NCBI GenBank assembly: GCA_023228085.1
Contig: JALOBW010000005.1
Span: 1-64,000 of the forward strand
Direction of reading: 5' to 3'
DNA length: 64,000 nt
Origin: a bacterium
Lineage (GTDB): Bacteria; Patescibacteriota; Minisyncoccia; Minisyncoccales; Minisyncoccaceae
The position numbers were made by a program, and so were the translations under genes. Positions 1 to 9,952 of this stretch are shown here, in pieces (the first letter of the stretch is position 1; each line of letters begins with the position of its first letter). The notes beneath the pieces were generated by a model. That model had not been told where the DNA came from. It saw nothing but the letters and a program-made list of their open reading frames with translations, and ran no database searches.

Positions 1-546
1 ACTTGGTGTGGAATCAGTGACAGTAATTACAGTAGTGTCATTTGCCCCAGCACTAAAGTCAAAAGTCAAAGTTGTTGTACCAACTGAAAGTGACTGCATA
101 TAAGCTTGGGTCAATGTAATTGAATCACCATCAACAGTGTAATCAGTATCAACAACTAAATCTCCAGATCCATCATTAATACTAAGTAAGGTGTTGCCAT
201 TAAAAGTAGCTGCGATGTCTAGAGTTGTACCTCCATTTCTGTCGTAAGATTTTGACTCTTCAACAGTAGAATTACTTGGTGTGGAATCAGTGACAGTAAT
301 TACAGTAGTGTCATTTGCCCCAGCACTAAAGTCAAAAGTCAAAGTTGTTGTACCAACTGAAAGTGACTGCATATAAGCTTGGGTCAATGTAATTGAATCA
401 GCATCAACAGTGTAATCAGTATCAACAACTAAATCTCTAGATCCATCATTAATACTAAGTAAGGTGTTGCCATTAAAAGTAGCTGCGATGTCTAGAGTTG
501 TACCTCCATTTCTGTCGTAAGACTTTGTTGCTTCAACAGTAGAATC
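1..546 (-). repeat. Two near-identical 273-bp tandem units inside the surface protein gene
   Basis: Positions 1-273 and 274-546 repeat almost perfectly; only a few base differences are visible, for example around 250-260 and 400-440. Each unit encodes 91 residues of a CBM_X2-like domain ending LTFDFSAGANDTTVITVTD. Because the unit is a whole number of codons, copy gain or loss keeps the frame. More copies may continue beyond position 1. Confidence 0.9.
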
Positions 547-3500
547 GGATGGACCAGCGTTAACAGTAATAGTATATGTCTTAGTAGTTGTTGTGTCTTG
601 TGCAGTGACTATTACCTTGTCGCCAGAAATGACATTACCTACTCTAACAGTAGTGCCATCTGTTTCGTAAACCTCAAATGTAGCACCAGTTGCAGGAGTT
701 AGGTTTGCCTTAAATGTAGCAACATCAGTTGCACTAGCAACGTTAGTAATTGTGTTTGCATCTGAATCAACAGTGTAAGTAGTAGATGAAACAGTGGCAT
801 CAGAACTTGGAGTTCCAGTCTGATTACTAATAGTAATAACTAGTTCTCCAAAAACGGCAGATCCATCCTGAGCAGTAGCTTTAACAGTCACAGTACCATT
901 AGTGACCGCTGTTAATAATCCACTAGTATTAATAGAAGCTGTTCCTGTTCCCGGAACCACACTCCAAGTGACCGCTTTATTTGTTGCATTAGCAGGCAAT
1001 ACTTCAGCGCTCATCTGAAGAGTACCATTATCTGTCTCAATAGTTGTTGCACTTCCCTCGCCAGTCACATTTATGGTTGTCACTGGTACCGAAGGAACTG
1101 TCTGATTACTAATAGTAATAATTAGTTCTCCAAAAACGGCAGATCCATCCTGAGCAGTAGCTCTCACAGTCACAGTACCATTAGAAACAGCGGTTAATAA
1201 GCCAGCAGAATCTATAGTAGCAGCACCAGTGCCATCAATAGATGACCAAGTCACACCCTTGTTGGTTGTGTTTGTTGGTAAAAATTCTGCATACATCTGA
1301 AGAGTACCATTATCGGTGGTAATAGTAGTAGCACTATCTTCTCCCGAAACGGTAATACTAGTTGCCTGAACAATTACAATATCAATCGTATAAGAAGTAG
1401 TTTGTGAATCAACAGTAATAGTTAAGACTTGTCCAGTCACAGCAGCAGAGCTATCAAAGCCAGTAATATTGCCAGTAGTTATGGTCTCGGCATGAGAGCT
1501 TCCATCATTATAGTGTCCAGTCACAACAAGTCCAGTAATATCCAAGCTATCACCTACTCCATAAGTTAATTTGTTGGCAGCGTGAGTAATTTCAATGCTC
1601 TGCAATATTACAGGAACCATTTGTGCATCAAAAGTATCTATAGCATTATTCAATGCTGTAGTAGCATTATCAATTTGGACCTGAGTGCTTTCTAAGTCAT
1701 TGTACACAGCATTTGCATCATTAATAGCTGAGAGCAATATGGCCTTTGAACCAACAGCATATTGTCCAGGATTTGTTCCTTCAACAGCATTATTATACTT
1801 TGTCTGTGCTTCAGTAAGAGCAGCCTCAAGAGCTCCAACATTTACGTCTGCCCTATATTCTGTAAAGTGCTTTGTCCAGAGAATCAAATCACTTCCTACG
1901 TTTAATTTACAACTTCCACCGGCTGGTAGAGCGTCTCCAGTAGCCTGAGTATCGGGACCACTACATAATGGAACTAATATATAAGTCGCACCACCATCAG
2001 TAGAATAAGTTAATCTCTTCCCAGCTTGTCCAGGAAGTACCATTCTTACGGCAGTATCAAAAGTAAGAGTCATACCGGGAACTCCAACTTCAATTGCAAG
2101 TCCATCAGCAGGTTGATCATCTGATAATCTTGGAGTCTGAAGTACGCCATCCCAATTTGGATCAGAGCTTGTCACAGTTGTTCCACTAGGAATAGAAACT
2201 GTAGTACCAGCTGCGTTATTAGCAGTAATATCAATCTGAGGCAATGTTCCAGTTCCATTATTAACAAATGAATCAATATTCAAAGTTGGGTTTGTTGTAC
2301 TCGCATCAACGTTAACATCAACGCTTTGAGTTGGATCCGTTAAAACAACTTCTGGAGTTGATGGGCTAGATGTCGCACTACCACCTTCATCAGGAGCAGT
2401 TTGATTGATTGCCAAAACAGAATCAATTAATAGCACATCATTAGTTGTATTTCCAGCAAGATCAGTAATACTTGCAACAATAACATCGTTATCAAAAGTG
2501 ACATCAGTAGATCCAGCAAAAACTATAAGATTTTTACCAGGCCAACTAAATGTAATGGTATTATTAGCACCATTTGTTAGAGCAGTTCTTACAGAATCCT
2601 TAGAAGTATTATCAATTACCTCGTTAAAAACCAACGATGCATTATCATCTGCTAGTATTCCAAAATCTGTAGAACCATCACCTAGCTTAGTCACACTAGG
2701 AGCTACAACATCCTTCTTTCCAGTTGGAGTTGCAACTGTATTACTTACATTTCCTACGCCATCAGCGGCTGTGACAGCTGGAGTAATAGTGCCATCAACT
2801 AATGCCGATGCATCAACAGTAATATCAAAAGCAGTAGCGCCTCCAGATAATTGCTGTGTTTGAGCTGTTGTACTGTTTGAAGAACCATCAGTCAAAACAA
2901 CACTTACCAAAGAATTTGCTTCGGCAGTACCAGTCACATGGACTGTAGCTTTGTTTTCATTGTTGATGTAGTTTCCTGTGTTTCCAATTTGGGTAATAGT
3001 AGGAATGCTAGGAGCTGTACTATCTATATTGAAAGTAGCACCGCTAGTAGGAGTAGCGATTACTATATTTCCTTCGGTGTCAGTACCTGTAGCCAAACTT
3101 ACCGAAGGATTCAAGTTTACACTAGGCACAGTAAAGTCATAATAATAGTGAGTTGCATCAACTCTTGTCATATTGATTGCAGCAAGCAAACTATTATCAA
3201 TTACTAATTGCATCACAGGAGAAGTAGCAACATTTTCATTAAATGTGGCTCTTATTCTAAGAGTATCTCCTCCCTTAACATTAATAGTAGAAGAATATGT
3301 ATCTCCTCCATCTTTGGAATATTCAACACTAGCAATTGGACCAGTAACGTTCTTATTTGCAGTTGGAACAGTTGTTGCACTACTTGTATTTCCAAAACTA
3401 TCAGTAGCTTTTACTGACGGTGTAATAATTCCATCAGCCAAAGTAGATGCATCAATTATTATGTCAAAACTAGTTGCGCCTCCAGATAATTGCTGTGTCA

Positions 3501-6273
3501 CTGTATTAGACACACGATAAGCAGAATCAACTAAAGTGACACTTACCAAAGAATTTGCTTGAGCAGTACCAATTACGTGAACAGTGTCTTCTATAGTATT
3601 ATTAATATAATTTCCAGCAGCCCCTATCTGAGTAATAGTCGGAGCACTTGGGGCAGCAGTATTCTTTATTGCAACAGGAGTTGTAGTAGAGCTTCCTGTG
3701 TTTCCAGTACTATCACGAGCAAAAACAGATGGGATTATATTTCCATCAGTCAATGCAGAAGCATCAATTACAACATCAAAAGCAGTAGCACCTCCAGATA
3801 ATTGCTGAGTCATTGTACTAGAAATATGGTAAACAGAATCAACTAAAGTGACACTTACCAAAGAATCAGCTTCGGCAGTACCAGTCACATGGACTGTAGC
3901 TTTGTTTACATTATTGATGTAGTTTCCTGCGTTTCCAATTTGGGTAATGACAGGAGCAGCAGGGACTGTATTGTCAATAACAAAACTATTCCCGCTTGTA
4001 GGAGTTGGATTTACAGGATTTCCAGAAATAACACCAATCCCAGTAGATAAGCTAACATTAGGAATTAAATCTCCAGTAGGAACTGCAAAATCATAATAAT
4101 AATGAGTTGCATCGGTTCTTACCATATTAGTAGCACTAAGCAATTCATTATTAATTGCTATCTGAGGAAGTGGTGTCAAAGACATATCTTCGCTGAAAGT
4201 AGCTCTGATTCTTAAGGTATCACCACTTTTTACCGAAATTGAAGCCGAATAGGTACTTCCACCATTTCTTGAGTATTCAATATTAGCAGTTGGAGCAACC
4301 ACATTCTTAATCGCAGTTGGAGTTGCAACAGAAACACTAATATTACCCATCTGATCAGCGGCTGTGACAGCTGGAGTAATAGTGCCATCAACTAATGCCG
4401 ATGCATCAACAGTAATATCAAAAGCAGTAGCGCCTCCAGATAATTGCTGTGTTTGAGCTGTTGTACTGTTTGAAGAGCCATCAGTCAAAACAACACTTAC
4501 CAAAGAATTTGCTTCGGCAGTACCAGTCACATGGACTGTAGCTTTGTTTTCATTGTTGATGTAGTTTCCTATGTTTCCAATCTGGGTAATAACAGGAGTA
4601 CTAGGAACAACAGTGTCTTTGCTAGCAGTAGGAACATTAGTAGGAATACTAGAAGTTCCAACAGTATTTGTAGCTGTGACAGTTGGAGTAATAGTGCCAT
4701 CAACTAATGCCGATGCATCAACAGTAATATCAAAAGCAGTAGCGCCTCCAGATAATTGCTGTGTTTGAGCTGTTGTACTGTTTGAAGAGCCATCAGTCAA
4801 AACAACACTTACCAAAGAATTTGCTTCGGCAGTACCTGTCACATGGACTGTAGCTTTGTTTTCATTGTTGATGTAGTTTCCTGTGTTTCCAATCTGAGTA
4901 ATAGTAGGAGCACTAGGAACTGCATTATTTATGCTAAAACTTCCTCCGCTTGTAGGAGCAGTCTCAATTACATCTCCTATTACATTGTTAGCCAAACCTA
5001 GTGTCACAGTAGGAACTACGTTTCCAGCTGGAACAGTTAGATCAAAATAATAATGTCTTTCATCAATTCTTGTCATATTAGTAGCAGCAAGAACGCCATC
5101 ACTAATAGTTAATTGAGGAATAGGAGCATCTGCTACATCATCGTTAAATGTAGCTCTAATTCTTAAAGTATCACCCTGTTTGGCAGAAACACTTGAAGAA
5201 TATGTAATACCACCATCTTTAGAATATTCAATAGCAGCAGTAAAAACTGATCTCTTTACTTCAAAGCTAGTAAATCCATCGGTAGAAAAGCTTAATGCGT
5301 GTGTATTGATATCAAAAGATTGCCCAAATATTGTTGGGAAGTTAGCATCACCAGAATTTATTATTGTTCCGTCATCAGATCTTACTACTATGCTTGGCAC
5401 AGAAGATTGCCCATCAAGAGAATACATAGTAATAGTTGCATTAATAGCACCAAAAATTGTACTATCAGCACCATCAAGTCCAATGAAGACCATTCTATCA
5501 TCTTTCGAAATATTAACTTTACTTCCTAATAGCTTTAAATAATTTAAAGTATTAGTACCTGTTAAGTTAATTGTATTATTAAATTCAATTCTTCCAATTA
5601 CTGATGTTGCATCAGTAAAATCAGACCTTCTCTCAAAAAACAATTCAATCGCATTACTAGGGTCATTAAAACCATTTAAATTTGTTAGAATTGCCTGAGA
5701 GGATAAGCAAGAAGCTATTGAATTCAATGTTGGGTTTGTTGTAGGTATAATACCTTGCCCATTCAATTGTTCACAAGTCCAATCAGTTGCGTTATTAAAC
5801 CACCCCTTTGTAGGAATGGAAATAGAGTAGACTGGATTAGTCAAATCAGTATTTGAAACATATCCAGACTGATTACTTCCTGGAGCACTTGTTAAGTGTG
5901 GATATCCTACGTAATTCTGTGTTCCGTAAGACACCGCCGAAATAACAGTGTTAGAAGCATCCTTCAAAATTATAGCATCTCCAGCATCATTCACAGCAGT
6001 AGAATCGGTAGAAAATACCAAAATTCCCCCTGCGGGAAGTGTACCAGATAAACTCATAGAATCGCCGGTAATCGTTCGATCAATCTTGAAACCACTCAAG
6101 TCTATTGGTGAAGTAGTTGTGTTAATTAGTTCATACCATTCCTGCCCAGTGGAAGGATTAGTTATGAATTCATTTATAACTACTTGACCAGGCGTCGCAG
6201 CTGAAACAAGCTGTGCCCAAAAAGCAATTATACCCATGAACAAACCAAAGAAAAACTTTGATTTTAGGCTCAT
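1..6273 (-). CDS. Giant secreted multi-domain surface protein (3' end outside window)
   Basis: The frame is open from the ATG at 6273 to the window edge, giving 2091 codons without a stop. The N-terminus is a signal peptide (MSLKSKFFFGLFMG... ending near residue 25). A lamin-tail-like (LTD) domain follows at about residues 27-140, with the hallmark VVINEFI and EWYELIN. Next come roughly three super-modules of about 320 residues (nt ~5300-2400) made of Ig-like repeats and a segment with HYYFDLTVPAG. Then there is a helical FIVAR-like segment (nt ~1840-1625), a group-3 Ig-like domain (VVTGHYNDGSS), two Big_2-type domains (nt ~1370-830), a cadherin-like sandwich and two CBM_X2-like domains (LTFDFSAGAND). 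This implies an extracellular adhesin or surface-layer role; the ligand is unknown. The C-terminal anchor is not visible. Repeat families are assigned by eye. Confidence 0.9.
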   Translation of the reverse strand, partial: MSLKSKFFFGLFMGIIAFWAQLVSAATPGQVVINEFITNPSTGQEWYELINTTTSPIDLSGFKIDRTITGDSMSLSGTLPAGGILVFSTDSTAVNDAGDAIILKDASNTVISAVSYGTQNYVGYPHLTSAPGSNQSGYVSNTDLTNPVYSISIPTKGWFNNATDWTCEQLNGQGIIPTTNPTLNSIASCLSSQAILTNLNGFNDPSNAIELFFERRSDFTDATSVIGRIEFNNTINLTGTNTLNYLKLLGSKVNISKDDRMVFIGLDGADSTIFGAINATITMYSLDGQSSVPSIVVRSDDGTIINSGDANFPTIFGQSFDINTHALSFSTDGFTSFEVKRSVFTAAIEYSKDGGITYSSSVSAKQGDTLRIRATFNDDVADAPIPQLTISDGVLAATNMTRIDERHYYFDLTVPAGNVVPTVTLGLANNVIGDVIETAPTSGGSFSINNAVPSAPTITQIGNTGNYINNENKATVHVTGTAEANSLVSVVLTDGSSNSTTAQTQQLSGGATAFDITVDASALVDGTITPTVTATNTVGTSSIPTNVPTASKDTVVPSTPVITQIGNIGNYINNENKATVHVTGTAEANSLVSVVLTDGSSNSTTAQTQQLSGGATAFDITVDASALVDGTITPAVTAADQMGNISVSVATPTAIKNVVAPTANIEYSRNGGSTYSASISVKSGDTLRIRATFSEDMSLTPLPQIAINNELLSATNMVRTDATHYYYDFAVPTGDLIPNVSLSTGIGVISGNPVNPTPTSGNSFVIDNTVPAAPVITQIGNAGNYINNVNKATVHVTGTAEADSLVSVTLVDSVYHISSTMTQQLSGGATAFDVVIDASALTDGNIIPSVFARDSTGNTGSSTTTPVAIKNTAAPSAPTITQIGAAGNYINNTIEDTVHVIGTAQANSLVSVTLVDSAYRVSNTVTQQLSGGATSFDIIIDASTLADGIITPSVKATDSFGNTSSATTVPTANKNVTGPIASVEYSKDGGDTYSSTINVKGGDTLRIRATFNENVATSPVMQLVIDNSLLAAINMTRVDATHYYYDFTVPSVNLNPSVSLATGTDTEGNIVIATPTSGATFNIDSTAPSIPTITQIGNTGNYINNENKATVHVTGTAEANSLVSVVLTDGSSNSTTAQTQQLSGGATAFDITVDASALVDGTITPAVTAADGVGNVSNTVATPTGKKDVVAPSVTKLGDGSTDFGILADDNASLVFNEVIDNTSKDSVRTALTNGANNTITFSWPGKNLIVFAGSTDVTFDNDVIVASITDLAGNTTNDVLLIDSVLAINQTAPDEGGSATSSPSTPEVVLTDPTQSVDVNVDASTTNPTLNIDSFVNNGTGTLPQIDITANNAAGTTVSIPSGTTVTSSDPNWDGVLQTPRLSDDQPADGLAIEVGVPGMTLTFDTAVRMVLPGQAGKRLTYSTDGGATYILVPLCSGPDTQATGDALPAGGSCKLNVGSDLILWTKHFTEYRADVNVGALEAALTEAQTKYNNAVEGTNPGQYAVGSKAILLSAINDANAVYNDLESTQVQIDNATTALNNAIDTFDAQMVPVILQSIEITHAANKLTYGVGDSLDITGLVVTGHYNDGSSHAETITTGNITGFDSSAAVTGQVLTITVDSQTTSYTIDIVIVQATSITVSGEDSATTITTDNGTLQMYAEFLPTNTTNKGVTWSSIDGTGAATIDSAGLLTAVSNGTVTVRATAQDGSAVFGELIITISNQTVPSVPVTTINVTGEGSATTIETDNGTLQMSAEVLPANATNKAVTWSVVPGTGTASINTSGLLTAVTNGTVTVKATAQDGSAVFGELVITISNQTGTPSSDATVSSTTYTVDSDANTITNVASATDVATFKANLTPATGATFEVYETDGTTVRVGNVISGDKVIVTAQDTTTTKTYTITVNAGPSDSTVEATKSYDRNGGTTLDIAATFNGNTLLSINDGSRDLVVDTDYTVDADSITLTQAYMQSLSVGTTTLTFDFSAGANDTTVITVTDSTPSNSTVEESKSYDRNGGTTLDIAATFNGNTLLSINDGSGDLVVDTDYTVDGDSITLTQAYMQSLSVGTTTLTFDFSAGANDTTVITVTDSTPS

Positions 6274-6529
6274 GTTATGTGTTTAGTGATTAATCTGTAA
6301 TTTGATTCCTAAATCTTTCCGAATCTCGTATCTATCCAAAAAAACAGCAAAATGTTTTTTTACTATGAGTGTAAAGTTGCGATATTTAATGAAAGGTGCT
6401 CTTAACAAAGGTACTACTCTCCAGAAAAGTGCTGAATTTATACTATGGTAGAATATTGCTATTGTCAAGACCTGCTATTTATTTTCTACCATTAAAATTA
6501 AGAATCAATAAAATTAGTTTTTTGTCAAC
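6274..6529. other. Intergenic region between map and the surface protein gene
   Basis: This AT-rich stretch holds the promoter at 6440-6468 and the inferred 5' UTR of the surface protein. A 61-codon minus-strand frame (6283-6468) has no recognisable features and overlaps the promoter, so I do not treat it as a gene. Confidence 0.5.
6440..6468 (-). promoter_or_regulatory. Putative sigma70 promoter of the surface protein gene
   Basis: On the minus strand TTGACA (6468-6463) is followed after 17 nt by TAGTAT (6445-6440). This predicts a 5' UTR of about 160 nt before the ATG at 6273. A TATAAA three bases further on is an alternative -10. No clear Shine-Dalgarno precedes the start codon. Confidence 0.5.
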
Positions 6530-6556
6530 AAAAAAACCTGCATGAGTCAGGTCCTT
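6530..6556 (-). terminator. Rho-independent terminator after map
   Basis: A 5-bp hairpin (ACCTG at 6536-6540 pairing with CAGGT at 6548-6552, 7-nt loop) is followed on the minus strand by a run of T residues. It lies just downstream of the map stop codon and separates map from the surface protein gene. Confidence 0.7.
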
Positions 6557-6581
6557 TTTACATCCCTTTTTGTTTCAAAAA

Positions 6582-7385
6582 TTATTCGGTTAAAACGATA
6601 CAGCCATCCTTGACTACTGCCACCATATGTTCAAAATGAGCAGCAATTGAACCATCTTCAGTCACATAAGCATAGTCATCTTTATTTCTGACAACCCTAT
6701 TGTTTCCATTAGTCAACATCGGTTCAATGCAAAATACCATCCCTTCTTTTAATATCATTCCAGTGTGTCTTTTTCCATAATTTAACACTTCCGGGTCTTC
6801 GTGCAATTCTGCTCCAATACCATGTCCACACAAAGCTTTAATAACACCAAAGCCCTGATTATCAGCATAACGAAACATTGTTTCTCCCAAATCACCCAAA
6901 GAAACACCAGGTCTTACCTTCTTAATACCCCTTTTAAGGGTCTTTTTAGTGATTTTGACTAATCTATCTATTTCAGAATCAGTAGTTTCTCCCACAACAT
7001 AGCTTCTAGCCATATCTGTATGAAATCCATCTCTAATATGCGGATATTTATCAAAATCAATGTTTCTGCCTAAAAATTTCTCCAATTTAAAAAATATTCC
7101 AAAATCAAGAGTGACGACGTCCCCACTTTTAAGTATTTTTTTTCGTGGAAGTCCATGAACTATCTCATCATTCACAGAAAAACAAAGTCCCGAAGGGAAT
7201 CCTCCTTGTCCTTTAAAGCTACAGATTCCACCAACTTCCTTTACTAATTTTTCAGACAAAAATTCAAGATTTTCAGCTATAAGTCCAGGCTTAATTTCGG
7301 CTTCAAGCTTATTCATTATGTCAGCCAAAATCTTACCACCTCTGTGCATCACTTCTATTTCTTCTTTTGTCTTTAAGGTTATCAT
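6582..7385 (-). CDS. map: Methionine aminopeptidase, type I
   Basis: This cytosolic metalloprotease removes the initiator methionine from nascent proteins. The 267-residue protein has the pita-bread fold signatures: metal ligands in VTLDFGI, HTDMARS, the histidine of CGHGIGAELHEDP, the glutamate of FCIEPML, and the last glutamate in HFEHMVAVV. An insert of about 15 residues (KLEKFLGRNIDF) sits between the two metal-binding aspartates. It follows adk by one base, the usual secY-adk-map order, so it is probably cotranscribed. The infA-rpmJ-rpsM genes that often follow map are absent here; the surface protein gene comes next. Confidence 0.97.
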   Translation of the reverse strand: MITLKTKEEIEVMHRGGKILADIMNKLEAEIKPGLIAENLEFLSEKLVKEVGGICSFKGQGGFPSGLCFSVNDEIVHGLPRKKILKSGDVVTLDFGIFFKLEKFLGRNIDFDKYPHIRDGFHTDMARSYVVGETTDSEIDRLVKITKKTLKRGIKKVRPGVSLGDLGETMFRYADNQGFGVIKALCGHGIGAELHEDPEVLNYGKRHTGMILKEGMVFCIEPMLTNGNNRVVRNKDDYAYVTEDGSIAAHFEHMVAVVKDGCIVLTE

Positions 7386-7386
7386 C

Positions 7387-8067
7387 TTATTTGAGTTCTA
7401 ATGCCTTTAAAATGTCATTATAAACGTCTTCAACACTCTGATTACCATTTATAGTAATTAGTTTGTTTTTCTCTCTATAAAAGTCTAATACGGGACCAAC
7501 TTCTTTGGTAAACCATTCCAAGCGCTTTCTAACACTATCCTGTTCCGAATCCTCAGGTCTTTTTATTAATTCTCCATTACATTCAGGACAATTAGTTAAT
7601 CTTTTTAATTCTCCTACATATGGAACTATCTCTCCGCATTGTTTACATATTCTTCTATTGGCAATTCGTGATAAAACCTCTTCGTCTGATACATCAATCA
7701 AAATCACTTTAAAGTTATCATTCCATTCATACCAATTTAAAGCCTCATCCATTAAGTACGCTTCTCTGATTTTTCTAGGAGAGCCATCTATTACTATTCC
7801 CTTTAATTCTGCCCCTTTGTCCTTCAATTTTTCAAATTCTGCCATCCACAAAGAAAACACAACAGGCGTCTCAATAAGTCCTCCATTATCAATAACACTA
7901 GCTATTTTTTTTCCAGTAAAATCTTGTTCTTTCTTTCGTGCTCTAAGTAAGTCGCCACTTCCTATAAAATCAAATTCCATTCTTTCACGAAAAATATCTA
8001 ATTGAGTTCCCTTTCCGGCACCAGATTTACCTAAAAAAACTAATACTAACGGATTACTACTATGCAT
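7387..8067 (-). CDS. adk: Adenylate kinase with zinc-binding LID
   Basis: It catalyses ATP + AMP <-> 2 ADP. The P-loop GKSGAGKGTQ is at residues 13-22. The LID carries four cysteines (CKQCGEIV ... CPECNG), indicating the zinc-containing long form common in Gram-positives and CPR. Length is 226 residues, normal for a long-LID enzyme. It lies between secY and map, and the map start follows its stop by one base, suggesting coupled expression. A hairpin precedes it at 8148-8168, so adk-map may also have their own transcript. Confidence 0.97.
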   Translation of the reverse strand: MHSSNPLVLVFLGKSGAGKGTQLDIFRERMEFDFIGSGDLLRARKKEQDFTGKKIASVIDNGGLIETPVVFSLWMAEFEKLKDKGAELKGIVIDGSPRKIREAYLMDEALNWYEWNDNFKVILIDVSDEEVLSRIANRRICKQCGEIVPYVGELKRLTNCPECNGELIKRPEDSEQDSVRKRLEWFTKEVGPVLDFYREKNKLITINGNQSVEDVYNDILKALELK

Positions 8068-8147
8068 ATGTTTTTGGGTTAAGCATTATTTTTTCGCTAA
8101 CCCTGTTATATTATTGTATTATACTTTTTATAACTCACAATAAAGAA

Positions 8148-8168
8148 AGGATTGAACTAATCAATCCT
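8148..8168 (-). terminator. Hairpin terminator between secY and adk
   Basis: The stem AGGATTG (8148-8154) pairs with CAATCCT (8162-8168) around a 7-nt loop, followed on the minus strand by a T-rich tract. It probably ends the long ribosomal transcript after secY. A TATAAT-like -10 at 8119-8124 could restart transcription for adk; no good -35 is seen. Confidence 0.6.
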
Positions 8169-8218
8169 CTCTAGATATAATCATCAATTCAATGATATTA
8201 TTCTTTTTTTTGAACGAT

Positions 8219-9451
8219 TTAAATATCGTATTCTCTCATCTCAAGTTGTGCGTTAATTTGTCTCATTGTTTCCATAACAACACTCACAATAATTAGTAGT
8301 GAAGTTCCCCCCACGAGGAATGATGCTTGGGTGACTCCCGTCACACCCTGAACTATTGAAGGCATCACAGCTATAAGACCCAATGCACTTGCACCAATTA
8401 CAAGCACCCTATTTAAAACCTTCTGTATGTAATTTGTTGTAGCTTCTCCTGGTCTGATTCCTGGGATAAATCCAGAAGATTTTTGCAAATTAGAAGATAT
8501 TGTTTTTGGATCAAAAGTTATATTTGTATAAAAGAATGTGAACAAAAATACTAGTACAAAATATATTATTCCATAAGCCCATGGATTTGCTAAAAATGTT
8601 GTCACAGCATCCCACTTAAAATAAGTTGCTATCATATTTGGAACCATTAAGATAGAAATTGCAAATATCACAGGAATAACACCAGCAGGATTAATTGTTA
8701 AAGGAAGATATGTGTTAGAGTTTCCATAATCTCCCCTAATTCTCCTTGCATAAGAAACTGGTATGTTTCGTCTAGCTTCATTTATCTGTACAACCGCAGA
8801 CACTATAACAATTGATGCAATAAAGAATGCAATGTAAGGAATCAATAGCGATGCATCATAAGCTCCAATCATTCCACCAATACTAACAGGTAAACCTGTC
8901 ACTATTCCTGCAAAAATCAACAACGATACACCATTTCCTATGCCTTTTTCTGTAATCAATTCTCCAAGCCACATCATAATCATAGAACCAGCAACTACCG
9001 CTAAAACAGCAGTAATAGTTGTCATTAAATCCAAATTGCCAATAATTTGTGCTTGTTTTAAATAAGAAAGCATTGCCCAACCTTGAATCGCCGCAATTAT
9101 CGGAGTAGCAATTCTAGAGTATTGATTAAATTTTCTTCGTCCTTGTTCTCCCTCTTCTTTATATAACTTCTCCATTGAAGGAATTATCAGCGTAAGTAAT
9201 TGGAAAATAATAGTAGCGGTAATGTAGGGTCCCAATCCAAGTAATACTAGGGAAACTTTATCAAGAGAACCTCCAGTTAAAAGCCCCAACATTCCAAAAA
9301 ATTGATTTTCGGTCATAAACTGTAATCTAATAAGATCAACACCGGGAATAGGGATATTTGCAAGTAATCTAGAAAAAACAAGAATGGCCAAAATGAAAAA
9401 AACCTTATTCCTTAAATCCCTTTCTTTAAAAATATTTAGAAATTTAGCCAT
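8219..9451 (-). CDS. secY: Preprotein translocase subunit SecY
   Basis: This is the core channel of the Sec translocon in the cytoplasmic membrane. The 410-residue protein has about ten hydrophobic segments and typical signatures such as NIPIPGVD near the N-terminus, LLGLGPYITATII, the cytosolic loop EGEQGRRKF, GNGVSLLIFAGI and GIRPGEAT. It sits after rplO at the end of the spc operon, its standard position. SecE and SecG are not in the window. Confidence 0.98.
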   Translation of the reverse strand: MAKFLNIFKERDLRNKVFFILAILVFSRLLANIPIPGVDLIRLQFMTENQFFGMLGLLTGGSLDKVSLVLLGLGPYITATIIFQLLTLIIPSMEKLYKEEGEQGRRKFNQYSRIATPIIAAIQGWAMLSYLKQAQIIGNLDLMTTITAVLAVVAGSMIMMWLGELITEKGIGNGVSLLIFAGIVTGLPVSIGGMIGAYDASLLIPYIAFFIASIVIVSAVVQINEARRNIPVSYARRIRGDYGNSNTYLPLTINPAGVIPVIFAISILMVPNMIATYFKWDAVTTFLANPWAYGIIYFVLVFLFTFFYTNITFDPKTISSNLQKSSGFIPGIRPGEATTNYIQKVLNRVLVIGASALGLIAVMPSIVQGVTGVTQASFLVGGTSLLIIVSVVMETMRQINAQLEMREYDI

Positions 9452-9465
9452 AGATGAAATTAATC

Positions 9466-9945
9466 TTATTTCTTATCTTTCTTACTTGTATTCTTCACTA
9501 ATTTTTTTACTTCTTTTACTTTTACCGATCCACCAGCTTTTTCAATTATCTCTTTAGCTTTAGCAGAAACGATGCAACCATCAACAGCAAAAGCCTTAGT
9601 TAAATTTCCTTTTGCTAAAACTTTTACAGTAGGAATCTTTCCATCAACTCTTCGGATTACTCTCTTTGATACTAATGTTTCAGGAGTTATTACATCTTTC
9701 GCTTCAAATGATTTCTCAAGATCAGACAAATTCAATACAGAAACTTCTGTTTTAACATTAAAATTATACCCTCTTAGTTTAGGATACTTCTTTAACCATT
9801 CTCTGACAACAGGTTTAAACTTTGCACCAGCTCTTCCTTTTTGTCCTTTTCCACCAGCCCCACAGTATGTGCCTTTCTTGCCACCTCTTCCTACTCTTTT
9901 CCCATCCTTAAAGGTGCTATTTTTTTGTAATTGATGTAACTGCAT
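9466..9945 (-). CDS. rplO: 50S ribosomal protein L15
   Basis: The 159-residue protein has the glycine-rich N-terminus GRGGKKGTYCGAGGKGQKGR, which threads into 23S rRNA, and a C-terminal lysine-rich tail. It directly follows rpsE with a 7-bp gap; the rpmD (L30) gene that normally sits between them is missing, as expected for CPR ribosomes. Confidence 0.97.
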   Translation of the reverse strand: MQLHQLQKNSTFKDGKRVGRGGKKGTYCGAGGKGQKGRAGAKFKPVVREWLKKYPKLRGYNFNVKTEVSVLNLSDLEKSFEAKDVITPETLVSKRVIRRVDGKIPTVKVLAKGNLTKAFAVDGCIVSAKAKEIIEKAGGSVKVKEVKKLVKNTSKKDKK

Positions 9946-9952
9946 TTTTTTA

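Noticed and set aside
1685..5542. Many plus-strand open frames of 65-152 codons opposite the surface protein gene
   Set aside because: They are antisense shadows of the repeat-rich minus-strand coding frame, which is continuous and has clear domains.
6283..6468. 61-codon frame upstream of the surface protein
   Set aside because: Overlaps the predicted promoter; composition resembles random AT-rich DNA.
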